Source: Halorubrum sp. Atlit-26R (lineage in GTDB: Archaea; Halobacteriota; Halobacteria; Halobacteriales; Haloferacaceae). Taken from it: a stretch of DNA of 64,000 nucleotides. The DNA is taken from contig NZ_QPLT01000007.1 in assembly GCF_003666015.1 (NCBI RefSeq), forward strand, positions 124,001-188,000. Reading direction: 5' to 3'. The notes beneath the pieces are model-generated. The model did no database searches and was not told the DNA's origin. It worked only from the letters and a program-made list of their open reading frames with translations. This document shows positions 7,434 through 16,249 of the stretch, piece by piece. The first letter of the stretch is position 1; every line of letters starts with the position of its first letter. The translations under genes were made by a program, and so were the position numbers.

Positions 7434-7604
7434 TTATTTTGCGTTGACGTAAACAGCGACACCAGCGATTGAAGCCGACAGGAATGCTACGAGGTTCGCT
7501 TGTGCCGAAAATCCTGTCGGAGACATACCACGGAAGTAAATCCATAGCACGCTGAAGAGGACGAATACCAGACACCCCAGCAGTGCTTCAGCACTAATTG
7601 TCAT
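7434..7604 (-). CDS. Short two-helix membrane protein
   Basis: A 56-residue frame opened by ATG at 7604. Two hydrophobic segments (about residues 5-22 and 33-53) are split by a short loop containing Arg-Gly-Met-Ser-Pro. GGTGAT about eight bases upstream of the start looks like a ribosome-binding site. It is lower in GC than the chromosome and faces the gene at 7798 head to head. Such size and topology recur among holin-like, toxin-like and regulatory membrane peptides. I cannot choose among these. Confidence 0.5.
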   Translation of the reverse strand: MTISAEALLGCLVFVLFSVLWIYFRGMSPTGFSAQANLVAFLSASIAGVAVYVNAK

Positions 7605-7797
7605 CACTAATCACCTTTCGTCTGCTCATGTTGATGCTGTTGGAATGCATCAACACCTACAACGGCGTAAGAGCCGTTATAACAGGCTGAAACTCCTTAG
7701 TTCGACAAACGAAGAATCCGGTTCTACAATTCGGGAACCTACTTCGACGAATGTAGAATGGGAGGAAAGTTTTGACCTCCCGTGCTGTTTTTGCTCT

Positions 7798-8379
7798 ATG
7801 GAGAGTGAACAGGATGAATTACCAGATTGGATCTCCTCCAGAATTGAGGAACCAAATTACAATAAAGACCTGACACAGAAACGAGTTGCTGAGGAGTTTG
7901 AATTTGGTGACCGACCGTTCTATAATGTTTCTCAGATGCACGCTGCCCTCGGAGGATCGGTTAGTGATGACACTGTACGGACTCGACTAAAAGAACTGAA
8001 TGAGAGGGACGTACTACAGCTTCAAGAGGTCAACAACGGGAAGATTTACTGGCTCGATCGTCCTGAGTCAAGCTGGCCTATTCCACCAGATGTTGAGGTT
8101 GAACCGAAGTCGTCTGAGATGACGCTTTCCGAATGGCGAAGTCAGACACATGTCCAAACAGCAGCTGTATCCATACTTGCCGCAATATTAGGGACCGCTG
8201 TGACGCTCGTCGGTGTTTTTCAGACTGGTGGCTACTATCAACTCCCAATTTCTGGTGGTGAACTCATCACATACGGGCTAAGCGCTGCGCTGATGAGTTA
8301 TGTGGGACTGTTTGCTTCAGGAGCTATGTGGATATTTACTCAATCAGAACCCGACGAGACATCATTAGGGATTGAATGA
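7798..8379 (+). CDS. Winged-helix membrane protein (possible one-component regulator)
   Basis: A 193-residue protein in the low-GC island. Residues about 20-95 look like a winged helix: a helix with Lys-Arg-Val-Ala-Glu-Glu-Phe, a recognition-type helix with Ser-Asp-Asp-Thr-Val-Arg-Thr-Arg-Leu, and a wing with Gly-Lys-Ile-Tyr-Trp-Leu. Two C-terminal membrane helices follow (about 123-145 and 158-182). The layout, DNA-binding domain first and membrane anchor last, suggests a membrane-tethered regulator. I start it at ATG 7798 because the upstream in-frame stretch from 7645 is rich in Ser/Thr/Arg and looks non-coding. Confidence 0.6.
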   Translation: MESEQDELPDWISSRIEEPNYNKDLTQKRVAEEFEFGDRPFYNVSQMHAALGGSVSDDTVRTRLKELNERDVLQLQEVNNGKIYWLDRPESSWPIPPDVEVEPKSSEMTLSEWRSQTHVQTAAVSILAAILGTAVTLVGVFQTGGYYQLPISGGELITYGLSAALMSYVGLFASGAMWIFTQSEPDETSLGIE

Positions 8380-8520
8380 ACTGTAACTCTAGAAGTGGTT
8401 CACAACAGAACCGAGAATATTAGGCGCTGAAAAGTAACAGCGAAACCGCTCGATCGCGGCCGAGCGTGAGGGTAAGGCCGCCACCACCCGACTTTTCACG
8501 GCTCCCGGCGACGGGTGGGT

Positions 8521-9354
8521 ATGAGCGTTCGCTGGCGGCCGATCGCCGTCGTCCTCTTCGTCGCGCTGGCCGGCTGCGCCGGCGCGCCGGTCCCGGACGT
8601 CGGCTCCGACTCGCCACCTGCCGACCTCGAATCACCGCCCGAGAACCCCGACGGCGTCGACCCCAGTGACCCGGACGACACGGCCTGGACGGGCACCGTC
8701 GTCCGCGTCGTCGACGGCGACACGATGGAGGTCGAGTTCCCGAACGGCGAGGTCGACACCGTCAGGCTGCTCGGCGTCGACACGCCCGAGACGAGCGCGG
8801 ATTCGACCTCGCCCGGCGAGTTCGAGGGGATCCCGGACACCGATGCCGGCCGGGCGCACCTCCGGGCGTGGGGCGTCGAGGCGTCGGCGTTCGCGGAGTC
8901 GGAGCTCGCCGGCGAGGAGGTCACGGTCGTCACGGGCGGCGACCGCCGGGGGAGCTACGGGCGCCTCCTCGCGGTGATCTACGTCGACGGCGAGGACTTC
9001 AACGAGCGGCTGCTGACGGAGGGGTACGCGCGGCTGTACGACACCGAGTTCGCGCTGCGCGACGCGTACGCCGCGGCCGAGGCGGACGCGATGGAGCGCG
9101 GGGTCGGCCTCTGGAGCTTCGACGAGTCCGACTACCCGACCGACGCGAGCGAGGTCGACGACGCCGACCTCCCGCCGCTCCCGCCCGACGGCGACTACGA
9201 CTGTAGCGACTTCGACACGCGGGCGGAGGCGAACACGGTCCTCGACCGGACCGCTGGCGACCCGCACAGCCTCGACGCGGACGGCGACGGCGAGGCCTGC
9301 GAGTCGCTCCCCCGGTTCGGGGTCGACGCGGCCGCTCCCCCTGTGGCGGCGTAA
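8521..9354 (+). CDS. Secreted thermonuclease-like lipoprotein with excalibur domain
   Basis: A 277-residue exported protein. The signal peptide ends in a lipobox with Cys19, so the mature protein is probably lipid-anchored. Residues about 55-205 form a staphylococcal-nuclease domain with the Val-Val-Asp-Gly-Asp-Thr strand, [10 protein letters not shown] and Tyr-Gly-Arg-Leu-Leu motifs that carry the calcium site and catalytic Arg/Glu. A C-terminal excalibur-type calcium-binding motif (two Cys and Asp-Ala-Asp-Gly-Asp-Gly, about 222-262) follows. It likely degrades extracellular nucleic acid. ATG 8521 is preferred over GTG 8515. This gene marks the return to high GC after the island. Confidence 0.9.
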   Translation: MSVRWRPIAVVLFVALAGCAGAPVPDVGSDSPPADLESPPENPDGVDPSDPDDTAWTGTVVRVVDGDTMEVEFPNGEVDTVRLLGVDTPETSADSTSPGEFEGIPDTDAGRAHLRAWGVEASAFAESELAGEEVTVVTGGDRRGSYGRLLAVIYVDGEDFNERLLTEGYARLYDTEFALRDAYAAAEADAMERGVGLWSFDESDYPTDASEVDDADLPPLPPDGDYDCSDFDTRAEANTVLDRTAGDPHSLDADGDGEACESLPRFGVDAAAPPVAA

Positions 9355-9387
9355 CACACTTAAGAGCGCGCTCGGTACGGTGTCGTA

Positions 9388-10137
9388 GTGGCATCCCGAC
9401 AGGGCGGGTCGGGGGACGCGGAGCCCCTCGGGCCCGGATCGACGGAGCGTCGGACCGCTTCCACGACCGCCGCCGCGAGCCGAGAGGACGACGTACGGCC
9501 TCGGTCGCCGCCGGAGTCGCCCGCGCGTCGCCGCGCTCGCGCCGGCCGATCCGACCGATCCGCGGACTATCGATCGATCGACTCGCACCGCGGCGGGGAG
9601 TCCGCCGCCCGAACGCCGGAGGATCCCCCGGTGCGCGACCCTTCCCTGTACGCGCTCACCGACCACTTCCGCGAGCGGCTCGAACAGCCCGGTCGGTACG
9701 TCTCGACGCGCACCGTGAGCGACGCGATCCGCGAGGGACAGCTCCGGTGGAACAGCACCGACGGCTGGCGGTTCGCCCTCGTCGAGGGCGGCGTCCGCTT
9801 CGTCGTGGTCGTGGGTGACACGGAGACGAACTCCCCGGTCGTCGTCACCGGTTGGACCGAGGTGGCGGACCGCGAGGCCGCCCTCGAAGCGTCGCGGTGG
9901 GACGGCGTCGACGTCGACACCATCGCGGTTCGGGCCGCGCTGAGCGAGGCCGCCTCGACCCCGATCCCCGATCGGATCCGCCCCCGAACGGTCACCCGCC
10001 CGTTCGAGGTCGGCGAGCATCGCCTCGAAACCGAACCGGGCGAGCCGTTCGTGCGCTGTACCGACTGCGGCTGCCGGTTCCGCTCGAAGGAGGGGATCAC
10101 CTCGCGGCGGTGTCGGCAGCGGTCACCGGGTCGGTAG
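9388..10137 (+). CDS. Hypothetical protein with C-terminal zinc ribbon
   Basis: A frame of up to 249 residues. The first 80 or so are Arg/Ser/Pro-rich and may not all be translated; the true start could be an internal GTG near 9631. Residues about 85-185 form a compact alpha-beta domain with a helix at Asp-His-Phe-Arg-Glu-Arg and strands around Phe-Val-Val-Val-Val-Gly-Asp. The C-terminus has Cys-Thr-Asp-Cys-Gly-Cys and a later Cys, a probable zinc site. I do not recognise the family. The order helix then paired strands resembles small RelE/DUF4258-type folds, but weakly. Confidence 0.5.
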   Translation: MASRQGGSGDAEPLGPGSTERRTASTTAAASREDDVRPRSPPESPARRRARAGRSDRSADYRSIDSHRGGESAARTPEDPPVRDPSLYALTDHFRERLEQPGRYVSTRTVSDAIREGQLRWNSTDGWRFALVEGGVRFVVVVGDTETNSPVVVTGWTEVADREAALEASRWDGVDVDTIAVRAALSEAASTPIPDRIRPRTVTRPFEVGEHRLETEPGEPFVRCTDCGCRFRSKEGITSRRCRQRSPGR

Positions 10138-10154
10138 CAGCCAAGCTTCGTATA

Positions 10155-10560
10155 TCTATTTATAAACGACTGCCGAGCAACGACGACCACTCAGCCGCGG
10201 ATCTGCGGTGCGGTGGCGCGTGCCTCCGAGCGCCCAGCGGGCGCGAGGAGCACGCGCGAGGGAGTCGCTGGCCCCGGAGCGAAGCGGAGGGTGCCAGCGA
10301 CGAGGCTGGGGAGGTGTGAGGTTGCGGTGCTGTGCGGGGCGGGACTCAAAGGGGCAGCCGTGAGGGCGGCGTAGGCGACGTAAGCACTGGAACGAGGGAG
10401 CGAACGCAGTGAGCGACCGAGTGAAGCGCGCAGCGAGCGTACGCCGCCCTCACGGCTGGGGCTTTGGCGGTGTTCACCGCAGAGTCGTCGATCGCGTATC
10501 GCCGATCGATAGGGGCTTCGGCGGGCATGTCCGGGTCGACGATAGCAGCTATTTATAAAT
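10155..10560 (-). repeat. Structured intergenic repeat, copy B (reversed)
   Basis: The same element as copy A on the other strand. The stems are 10357-10373/10440-10456 (17 bp), 10264-10272/10293-10301 (9 bp) and 10216-10223/10250-10257 capped by 10230-10235/10239-10244. Stem sequences differ from copy A while pairing is kept. TTATAA boxes sit at 10160-10165 and 10553-10558. A partial second leader module lies near 10505-10535. It fills the gap between two genes and codes for nothing convincing. Confidence 0.85.
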
Positions 10561-10618
10561 GGCTGACCGGGCCGCCGTCTCGGACACGCCATCGACTCGC
10601 CCGAAAGCCTCTCGGGAG

Positions 10619-10762
10619 CTATAACCCGATGATGTCGTCGAGTTCGACGTCGCTCACGCGGCCGCCGCACACCGCGCACTCCGATACGTCACGGGGGCCC
10701 GCCCCGCCTTCCATGTGGAGGTTGCCGCACTCGGTACACACTTCGAATTCAGCGTCGAGCAT
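10619..10762 (-). CDS. 47-residue zinc-ribbon protein
   Basis: A very small protein with two CxxC knuckles (Cys9/Cys12 and Cys29/Cys32), Asp/Glu-rich, of the rubrerythrin/rubredoxin-like zinc-ribbon kind common in haloarchaea. The start is ATG 10762. It is divergent from the helicase gene, with 112 bases between starts. The function is unknown; such ribbons often bind nucleic acid or other proteins. Confidence 0.65.
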   Translation of the reverse strand: MLDAEFEVCTECGNLHMEGGAGPRDVSECAVCGGRVSDVELDDIIGL

Positions 10763-10874
10763 GGGGCCGAACGTTTTTCGAATCCGCCGTATATGTTTTG
10801 TGCCGAGCACCGGCCGCCCGGACCGCCCACCCGGTGACGCTACCCCTTTCCGCCTCGCGGCCGAAGCGGCGGTG

Positions 10875-12824
10875 ATGACCGACGACACCGGCGACGACGC
10901 CGGCGAAGACTCCGGATGCGACGCTCTCACCGACGACGCGACTCCCGACCCCGACAGCTCTGCCGACGACCTCTCCCTCGACCGCTTCCACGAGGCGCTC
11001 GAAGCCGAGGAGCGCCCGGTCGCGACCGCGAGCGAGGTGGCCCGCCGACTCGGCACGACGCAGGCCGCGGCCCGCGACGCCCTCGCCGCGCTGGTCGACC
11101 GCGGCGACGTGGACCGGCTCGACGTCGAGGCAGACCCCGTCGTCTTCTACCCGCGCGACTGGGGCGCGTTGGCGAGCCGCGAGCGCGTCGTCGCCTTCCC
11201 GAAGCGCCGCGAGTTCGTCGTCGACCGGCCGACCCAGTACACCCGCGCGCGCCTCTCGCAGTTCGCGAACCTCGTCGACACCACCGGTACCGAGCCCGGC
11301 ACGCGCGGCTACCTCTACCGGATCCGGCAGGAGGACGTGTGGGCCGCGCCGTTCGACGACGCGGACGCGCTCGTCGACGCGCTGCGCTCCGTCCTCCCGC
11401 GCCGGTTCGAACACCTCGAAGAGTGGGTGCGCGACCAGTGGCGCCGCGCGCACCGCTTCCGGCTCTCGACCCACGAGGACGGCTACGTCGTCCTGACGGC
11501 CGCCTCGGAGAGTCTGATGGGGAACGTCGCCGACCAGCACCTCGACGACGACCACCTCCGCGCGCCCATCTCCGACACGGAGGCGTGGGTGAACGAGGGC
11601 GCGGTCGCCGAGATCAAGCGCGCGCTGTACGACGCGGGCTACCCGGTCGAGGACGACCGCGACCTCGAGACCGGCGAGCCCGTCTCGATCGAGCTCACGA
11701 CCGACCTCCGGGACTACCAGGAGACGTGGGTGGAGACGTTCCTCGACCGCAAATCGGGGGTGTACGTCGGCCCGCCCGGCTCCGGCAAGACCGTCGCCGC
11801 CATCGCGACGATCGCGGCCGTGGGCGGCGAGACCCTCATCCTCGTCCCCTCGCGCGAACTTGCCGACCAGTGGCGCGAGGAGCTGCTCGACCACTCCACG
11901 GTCGACCCCGCCGATGTCGGGCTCTATCACGGGGGAACCAAAGAGATCCGCCCGGTGACGATCGCCACCTACCAGATCGCGGGGATGGACCGCCACCGGA
12001 GCCTCTTCGACTCCCGGAAGTGGGGGCTGATCTGCTTCGACGAGGCCCACCACATCACCGCCCCCGTCTACTCCCGGACCGCCGAGCTCCAGAGCAAACA
12101 CCGGCTCGGGCTCTCGGCGACGCCCGTCAGCGAGACCGGCAGCGAGGAGGATATCTACACCCTGATCGGCGGGCCGATCGGCGCCGACTGGGACGCGCTG
12201 TTCGAGGCCGGCTTCGTCCAAGAGCCCGAAGTCGAGATCCGCTACGTGCCGTGGCGCGACGAGCTGGCCCAGAGCGAGTACGCCGCCGCGGACGGCCGCG
12301 AGCGCAGACGCCTCGCGGCCGAGAACCCCGCGAAGATAGAGGAGATCCGCTACCTGTTGGCCGCCCACCGCGAGAAGAAGGCGCTCGTCTTCGTCGAGTA
12401 CCTCGACCAGGGCGCGGCGATCGCCGACGCGCTCGGCGCCCCGTTCGTCAGCGGCGAGACGCCGCACCACGAGCGCGCGGAGCTGTTCCGGCGGTTCCGC
12501 GCCGAGGACGGTGGCGACGGCGACGCCGCGGGCACCGACGACGGCCCCCGCGACGCCGACTCGCTCGACGTCCTCGTCGTCTCGCGGGTCGGCGACGAGG
12601 GGATCGACCTCCCGAACGCCGAGCTCGCGGTCGTCGCGAGCGGCCTCGGCGGCTCCCGACGACAGGGGTCACAGCGCGCCGGCCGGACGATGCGCCCGAC
12701 CGGCTCCGCGCTCGTCTACGTCCTCGCGACGCGCGGGTCGAGCGAGGAGGAGTTCGCCCAGCGGCAGATGCGGCACCTCGGCCGGAAGGGCGTCCGCGTC
12801 CGCGAGACGAACGTCGCGGAGTGA
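10875..12824 (+). CDS. Superfamily 2 helicase, XPB/Rad25-like
   Basis: A 649-residue ATP-dependent helicase. After an acidic leader, residues about 45-90 form an HTH-like domain. Walker A (Gly-Pro-Pro-Gly-Ser-Gly-Lys-Thr) is at 299-306, the DEAH box at 389-392, Ser-Ala-Thr (motif III) near 415 and the Gln-Arg-Ala-Gly-Arg motif VI near 615. The order and spacing match archaeal XPB/Rad25-type enzymes, which unwind DNA in repair. The role in nucleotide excision repair is family knowledge, not shown here. ATG 10875 is chosen; the upstream frame runs back through repeat B and is not coding. Confidence 0.85.
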   Translation: MTDDTGDDAGEDSGCDALTDDATPDPDSSADDLSLDRFHEALEAEERPVATASEVARRLGTTQAAARDALAALVDRGDVDRLDVEADPVVFYPRDWGALASRERVVAFPKRREFVVDRPTQYTRARLSQFANLVDTTGTEPGTRGYLYRIRQEDVWAAPFDDADALVDALRSVLPRRFEHLEEWVRDQWRRAHRFRLSTHEDGYVVLTAASESLMGNVADQHLDDDHLRAPISDTEAWVNEGAVAEIKRALYDAGYPVEDDRDLETGEPVSIELTTDLRDYQETWVETFLDRKSGVYVGPPGSGKTVAAIATIAAVGGETLILVPSRELADQWREELLDHSTVDPADVGLYHGGTKEIRPVTIATYQIAGMDRHRSLFDSRKWGLICFDEAHHITAPVYSRTAELQSKHRLGLSATPVSETGSEEDIYTLIGGPIGADWDALFEAGFVQEPEVEIRYVPWRDELAQSEYAAADGRERRRLAAENPAKIEEIRYLLAAHREKKALVFVEYLDQGAAIADALGAPFVSGETPHHERAELFRRFRAEDGGDGDAAGTDDGPRDADSLDVLVVSRVGDEGIDLPNAELAVVASGLGGSRRQGSQRAGRTMRPTGSALVYVLATRGSSEEEFAQRQMRHLGRKGVRVRETNVAE

Positions 12825-12898
12825 CCGGGGACGCGGTCCCCCTCTGCCCGGGAGGCGACCTCCTCGACCCGCGGTGCGGGTCGACCCGAGTCGCCCGG

Positions 12899-13453
12899 TC
12901 AGAGCGAGTCTGCCAGGCGCTCGGCCGCCGTTTCGATCTCCCCCTCGTTCTCGACGAACCGAACGGGCGCGTTCTGGTCTCTCGCGTACTGGAGCGCCGC
13001 CGACCGGTTGAGGTCCTGCTCGAAGTCGATCCGGCGTTCGGTGACCCCGTCGAGGTCGCGGTCGCTCTCCCGCCTTCGTTCGAGGATCGTCGCCGGCTCC
13101 GCCTCCACGAGGACGAACGCGTCCGGCGAGACGTCCCGAAGGACTTCGACCGGGAGCCCCTGGACGTAGCCGGTCTGCGTTTCGACCGCGAGGTGCGTCG
13201 AGAGGATCACGTTCGTCGTCGCCGCCTCCTCGGCGACGAACTCGCCCGCGCGGCGCTGGAGGCGACGCGTCTCTGTCTGCGAGAGCGTGCCGAGCTGGGC
13301 CCGCTCGGTCGTGATGCCCATCGCGGCCGCCTGTTCGAGCATCGCGTCGCCGAAGTTGATCAGCTTGTACCCGTCTCCGAGTCCGCGTCGGACCGCCTGA
13401 CAGACGCTGGAGAGGCCGACGCCGTTGACCCCCGACACGAGCGTGACCGACAT
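12899..13453 (-). CDS. adkA: Adenylate kinase, archaeal AdkA type
   Basis: A 184-residue protein that converts AMP plus ATP to two ADP. The N-terminal loop Gly-Val-Asn-Gly-Val-Gly-Leu-Ser-Ser (8-16) is the lysine-free nucleotide loop typical of archaeal AdkA. Asn-Phe-Gly-Asp (near 33), Thr-His-Leu (near 86) and Gly-Leu-Pro-Val (near 98) also match. The length is normal. The start overlaps the stop of the upstream small gene in a TGATG, so the two are probably translationally coupled. Confidence 0.8.
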   Translation of the reverse strand: MSVTLVSGVNGVGLSSVCQAVRRGLGDGYKLINFGDAMLEQAAAMGITTERAQLGTLSQTETRRLQRRAGEFVAEEAATTNVILSTHLAVETQTGYVQGLPVEVLRDVSPDAFVLVEAEPATILERRRESDRDLDGVTERRIDFEQDLNRSAALQYARDQNAPVRFVENEGEIETAAERLADSL

Positions 13454-13737
13454 CAGAAGCTCACCTCGTTCTCCTCGTCGCCCGGCATTCCGCCGCGGTC
13501 GTCGTAGTACCGGCGCCCGATGAACTGGGCGCCGACGAGCATCATCAGCGTGTCGTAGAGGTCGTCCGCCGAGTCGAACGTCTCGACGTCCGACCGATCG
13601 ACGACCGCCCGGATCGTCGTGGACTCCCCGTCCGGCGGCGACAGCTCCGTGTCACCGACCGTCTCCAGCACCTCGCTTCGGGGTGCCGGAAACTCCAGCT
13701 TTCTCGCGAACAGGTCCCGCGTCTCTGGTAAGCGCAT
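13453..13737 (-). CDS. Conserved 94-residue haloarchaeal protein
   Basis: A small alpha-beta protein without cysteines. It has an N-terminal Leu-Phe-Ala-Arg-Lys-Leu-Glu-Phe-Pro strand, a central Val-Asp-Arg-Ser-Asp helix-turn and a long helix with Asp-Asp-Leu-Tyr-Asp-Thr-Leu. It resembles the short DUF proteins widespread in haloarchaea, with no known function. It is upstream of and overlaps adkA, so they share a transcript. An AT-richer region with GTATAAGTGTG just upstream (13761 onward) may hold its promoter. Confidence 0.65.
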   Translation of the reverse strand: MRLPETRDLFARKLEFPAPRSEVLETVGDTELSPPDGESTTIRAVVDRSDVETFDSADDLYDTLMMLVGAQFIGRRYYDDRGGMPGDEENEVSF

Positions 13738-13900
13738 TCATACCATATGACAACGCACGTGAGTATAAGTGTGTATGTACCGCGGGGGGTCGTCGCGTCT
13801 CCCGGCCGTTTCCCTTCGCGCGCGCCCGCCGGCAGCACGGACCCGACCGCGGACCGTCGTCGGGCGAAGCTTTCAACACACACTCCGGTGACTTCGCGAC

Positions 13901-15631
13901 ATGGACGCTGACGAGCCCTCGCCCGCGGCCGATCCGGCCGCGACCGACGACCTGCCCCCGACCGTCGCCGAGGCGGTCGTCGACGCCATGCTCGACCGCG
14001 GCGTCGAGACCGTCTTCGGCATCCCCGGGAAGCAGACCCTCCCGCTGAACCGGGCGCTCGCGGACCGCGACGCGCGGTTCGTCGTCGCCCGCCACGAGAC
14101 CGCCGTCTCCCATCAGGCGTGGGGGTACGCCGAGACGAGCGAGCCGGGCGAAATGGCCGCCACCTGCGTCGTCCCCGGCCCGGGCGACACGAACGCGATG
14201 AACGGGCTGAAGAACGCCCTGAACGACTGCGTCCCCCTGCTTCACCTCGCCGTCGAGACGGAGCGATCGGTCCGGGGCGGCGACGGTATCCACGAGACGC
14301 CGCCCGAGACGTACGACACCGTCGTCAAGGAGAACGTCCTCGTGGACTCGCCCGCGGGCGCGGTCCCCGCGGTCGCCGAGGCGATCCGGACCGCGCGCGA
14401 ACACCCGCAGGGGCCGGTCCGCGTCGGGATCCCGAAGGACGTCCTCGCGGGCCGAACCCCACAGCCGGCGGTGGGCGACCGCGAGCCCTCGCCGCCGGCG
14501 GCTCCGCCCGCGGACGCGGTCGCGGAGGCCGCGGATCTGCTCGACGCGGCCGACGCTCCGGTGATCCTCGCCGGTGGGGGCGTCAGGCGCTCGGCCGCGA
14601 GCGACGCGCTCCGCTCGGCCGCGGAGGGGCTGGACGCCCCGGTCGTGACGACGTACAAGGGGAAGGGGACGCTCCCCGAGTCGCACCCGCTGTCGGCCGG
14701 CGTCCTCTGTGGCGGCGCGAGCGCGGAGCTCCGCGAACTTCTCGCCGACGCAGACGTCGGCCTCGTCGTCGGCTCCGACCTCGACGCGGTCGCGACCGCC
14801 TCGTGGTCCGTCTCGATGCCGGAGACGCTGGTTCACGTCACGCTCGACGGCGACGACGTGGGGTTCGGCTACGAGGCCGACCTCGGCGTCGTCGCCGACG
14901 CCGACCGCTTCCTGCGCGCGCTCGACGACCACACGGACGACGGGCGAGCGGCGTCTCGCGACCGTTCCGGCGCCGAACGCGCCGAGTCCGTCCGCGCGGC
15001 CGACCGCGAGCGGTTCGACGCGCTCTCCGAGGACCGCGGCCCCGACGACCCGCTCCGCTCCGTCGAGGTCCTCTCGGCGGTGCGCGACGCGGTCCCGGAA
15101 GAGGCGGTCGTGACCGCCGACGCGGGCGGGTTCCGGCTGTGGACGCTCGTCTCGTTCCCCGCGTCCGGGCCGCGGTCGTACGTCAACCCCGGCTCGTGGG
15201 CGACGATGGGCACCGGGCTCCCGTCGGCGATCGGCGCCAAGCTGGCGAACCCGGACCGCGACGTGGTCGCGCTCACCGGCGACGGCGGGCTCATGATGTG
15301 CGTCCACGAGCTTCACACACTGGCGAGCGAGGGTATAGACGTCACGGTCGTCGCGCTCAACAACGACGACTACGCGATCATCAGCGAGGAGGCGGAGCGC
15401 TCGTACGAGTTCCCCGAGGGCGCCTACGGCTGGGCGGAGACCGGGCTCGACCTCGTCGCGGTCGCGTCCGGGATGGGGCTGCCCGCGGAGCGCGTCCGCG
15501 ACCGCGACGCGGTCGGCGACGCCGTCGAGCGCGCTCGGGGCCGAGACGGCCCCGCGCTCGTCGAGGTCGTCACCGACCCGGCCGAACCGCAGGCCAGCGA
15601 GTGGATGACGGGGGCGCGACCGGGTGAGTAG
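13901..15631 (+). CDS. Thiamine-diphosphate-dependent enzyme, acetolactate-synthase-like
   Basis: A 576-residue protein with the three-domain layout of the IlvB/pyruvate-oxidase superfamily: PYR domain (about 20-185), central domain (about 205-330) and PP domain (about 400-560). The catalytic Glu66 is in Arg-His-Glu-Thr-Ala, and the metal/ThDP motif runs from Gly-Asp-Gly at about 460 to Asn-Asn at 487-488. No regulatory subunit is nearby. It may be an acetolactate synthase, a pyruvate or oxoacid decarboxylase, or another member, so I name only the family. Confidence 0.8.
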   Translation: MDADEPSPAADPAATDDLPPTVAEAVVDAMLDRGVETVFGIPGKQTLPLNRALADRDARFVVARHETAVSHQAWGYAETSEPGEMAATCVVPGPGDTNAMNGLKNALNDCVPLLHLAVETERSVRGGDGIHETPPETYDTVVKENVLVDSPAGAVPAVAEAIRTAREHPQGPVRVGIPKDVLAGRTPQPAVGDREPSPPAAPPADAVAEAADLLDAADAPVILAGGGVRRSAASDALRSAAEGLDAPVVTTYKGKGTLPESHPLSAGVLCGGASAELRELLADADVGLVVGSDLDAVATASWSVSMPETLVHVTLDGDDVGFGYEADLGVVADADRFLRALDDHTDDGRAASRDRSGAERAESVRAADRERFDALSEDRGPDDPLRSVEVLSAVRDAVPEEAVVTADAGGFRLWTLVSFPASGPRSYVNPGSWATMGTGLPSAIGAKLANPDRDVVALTGDGGLMMCVHELHTLASEGIDVTVVALNNDDYAIISEEAERSYEFPEGAYGWAETGLDLVAVASGMGLPAERVRDRDAVGDAVERARGRDGPALVEVVTDPAEPQASEWMTGARPGE

Positions 15632-15703
15632 CGGCTCGGTTTCACACCGAGCGTTTCCGAGATCTGAAGCGATCTATATGGGCGCCGGCTCCCGAGTCGG
15701 CGT

Positions 15704-16174
15704 ATGCGAAACCCGTGGGTCCACGACGACGTCCCGGACGACGCCGGGAGGGGGTACGACGGGCCGGTCCGCCTCTTGGCGGCGTTCATGTGGGGCTCGC
15801 TGGCGCTCCTCGTCGGCGGGTTCGTCCTGCTCTCCGGCGCGGGCGTCGTCGACCTCGCAGACGGCGGATCCCTCGGCGAGGTCGTCACCGGTGTCGTCGC
15901 CGCCCTCGCGCTCGCGCTCTCCCTTCCGATCCTGTTGAAACTGCTCGCGATCTCGCGAGCGCTCGCCCTCCTCGCGTTTCTCGGGACCGGCGCGTCCGTC
16001 GGTCGCTTCGTGATCGCCCGCGAGCCGGAGCGGTTCCGGGCGCTCTTGGACGCGCGGGACGGACTCGTCGAGAACGCGGAGTCGCTCGGCGGCCTCTTCG
16101 ATTTCGTCGACTCGATGTCGCCCGCGGCGGTCGACGCCGCGGTGTCGGTGGTCGGCGCCGTCCCGGTCGTCTGA
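15704..16174 (+). CDS. Small membrane protein, unknown
   Basis: A 156-residue protein. Hydrophobic segments lie at about 24-48 and 62-92, the second long enough for one or two helices, followed by a soluble C-terminus and a final hydrophobic stretch. The ATG at 15704 follows a short intergenic gap. No known family is recognised; composition is like other haloarchaeal integral membrane proteins. It is not obviously linked to its neighbours. Confidence 0.6.
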   Translation: MRNPWVHDDVPDDAGRGYDGPVRLLAAFMWGSLALLVGGFVLLSGAGVVDLADGGSLGEVVTGVVAALALALSLPILLKLLAISRALALLAFLGTGASVGRFVIAREPERFRALLDARDGLVENAESLGGLFDFVDSMSPAAVDAAVSVVGAVPVV

Positions 16175-16221
16175 CGCGGAGACCGGCGCCTCGACTCACC
16201 GCGTTCTGCCGGACGTGAGTG

Positions 16222-16228
16222 TTAAAAA
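16222..16228 (+). promoter_or_regulatory. TATA box of the Gfo/Idh gene
   Basis: TTAAAAA lies 22-28 bases before ATG 16250. The spacing implies a leaderless transcript, the normal haloarchaeal pattern. Confidence 0.6.
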
Positions 16229-16249
16229 CACCCGTTGTGAATCCCGCCC

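Noticed and set aside
7645-7797. An extended N-terminus for the winged-helix membrane protein
   Set aside because: The 51 codons are Ser/Thr/Arg-rich and lack structure; ATG 7798 begins just before the folded domain.
8380-8520. Right-hand att site of the island
   Set aside because: I looked for a further copy of the tRNA-Tyr 3' repeat near the GC transition and found none.
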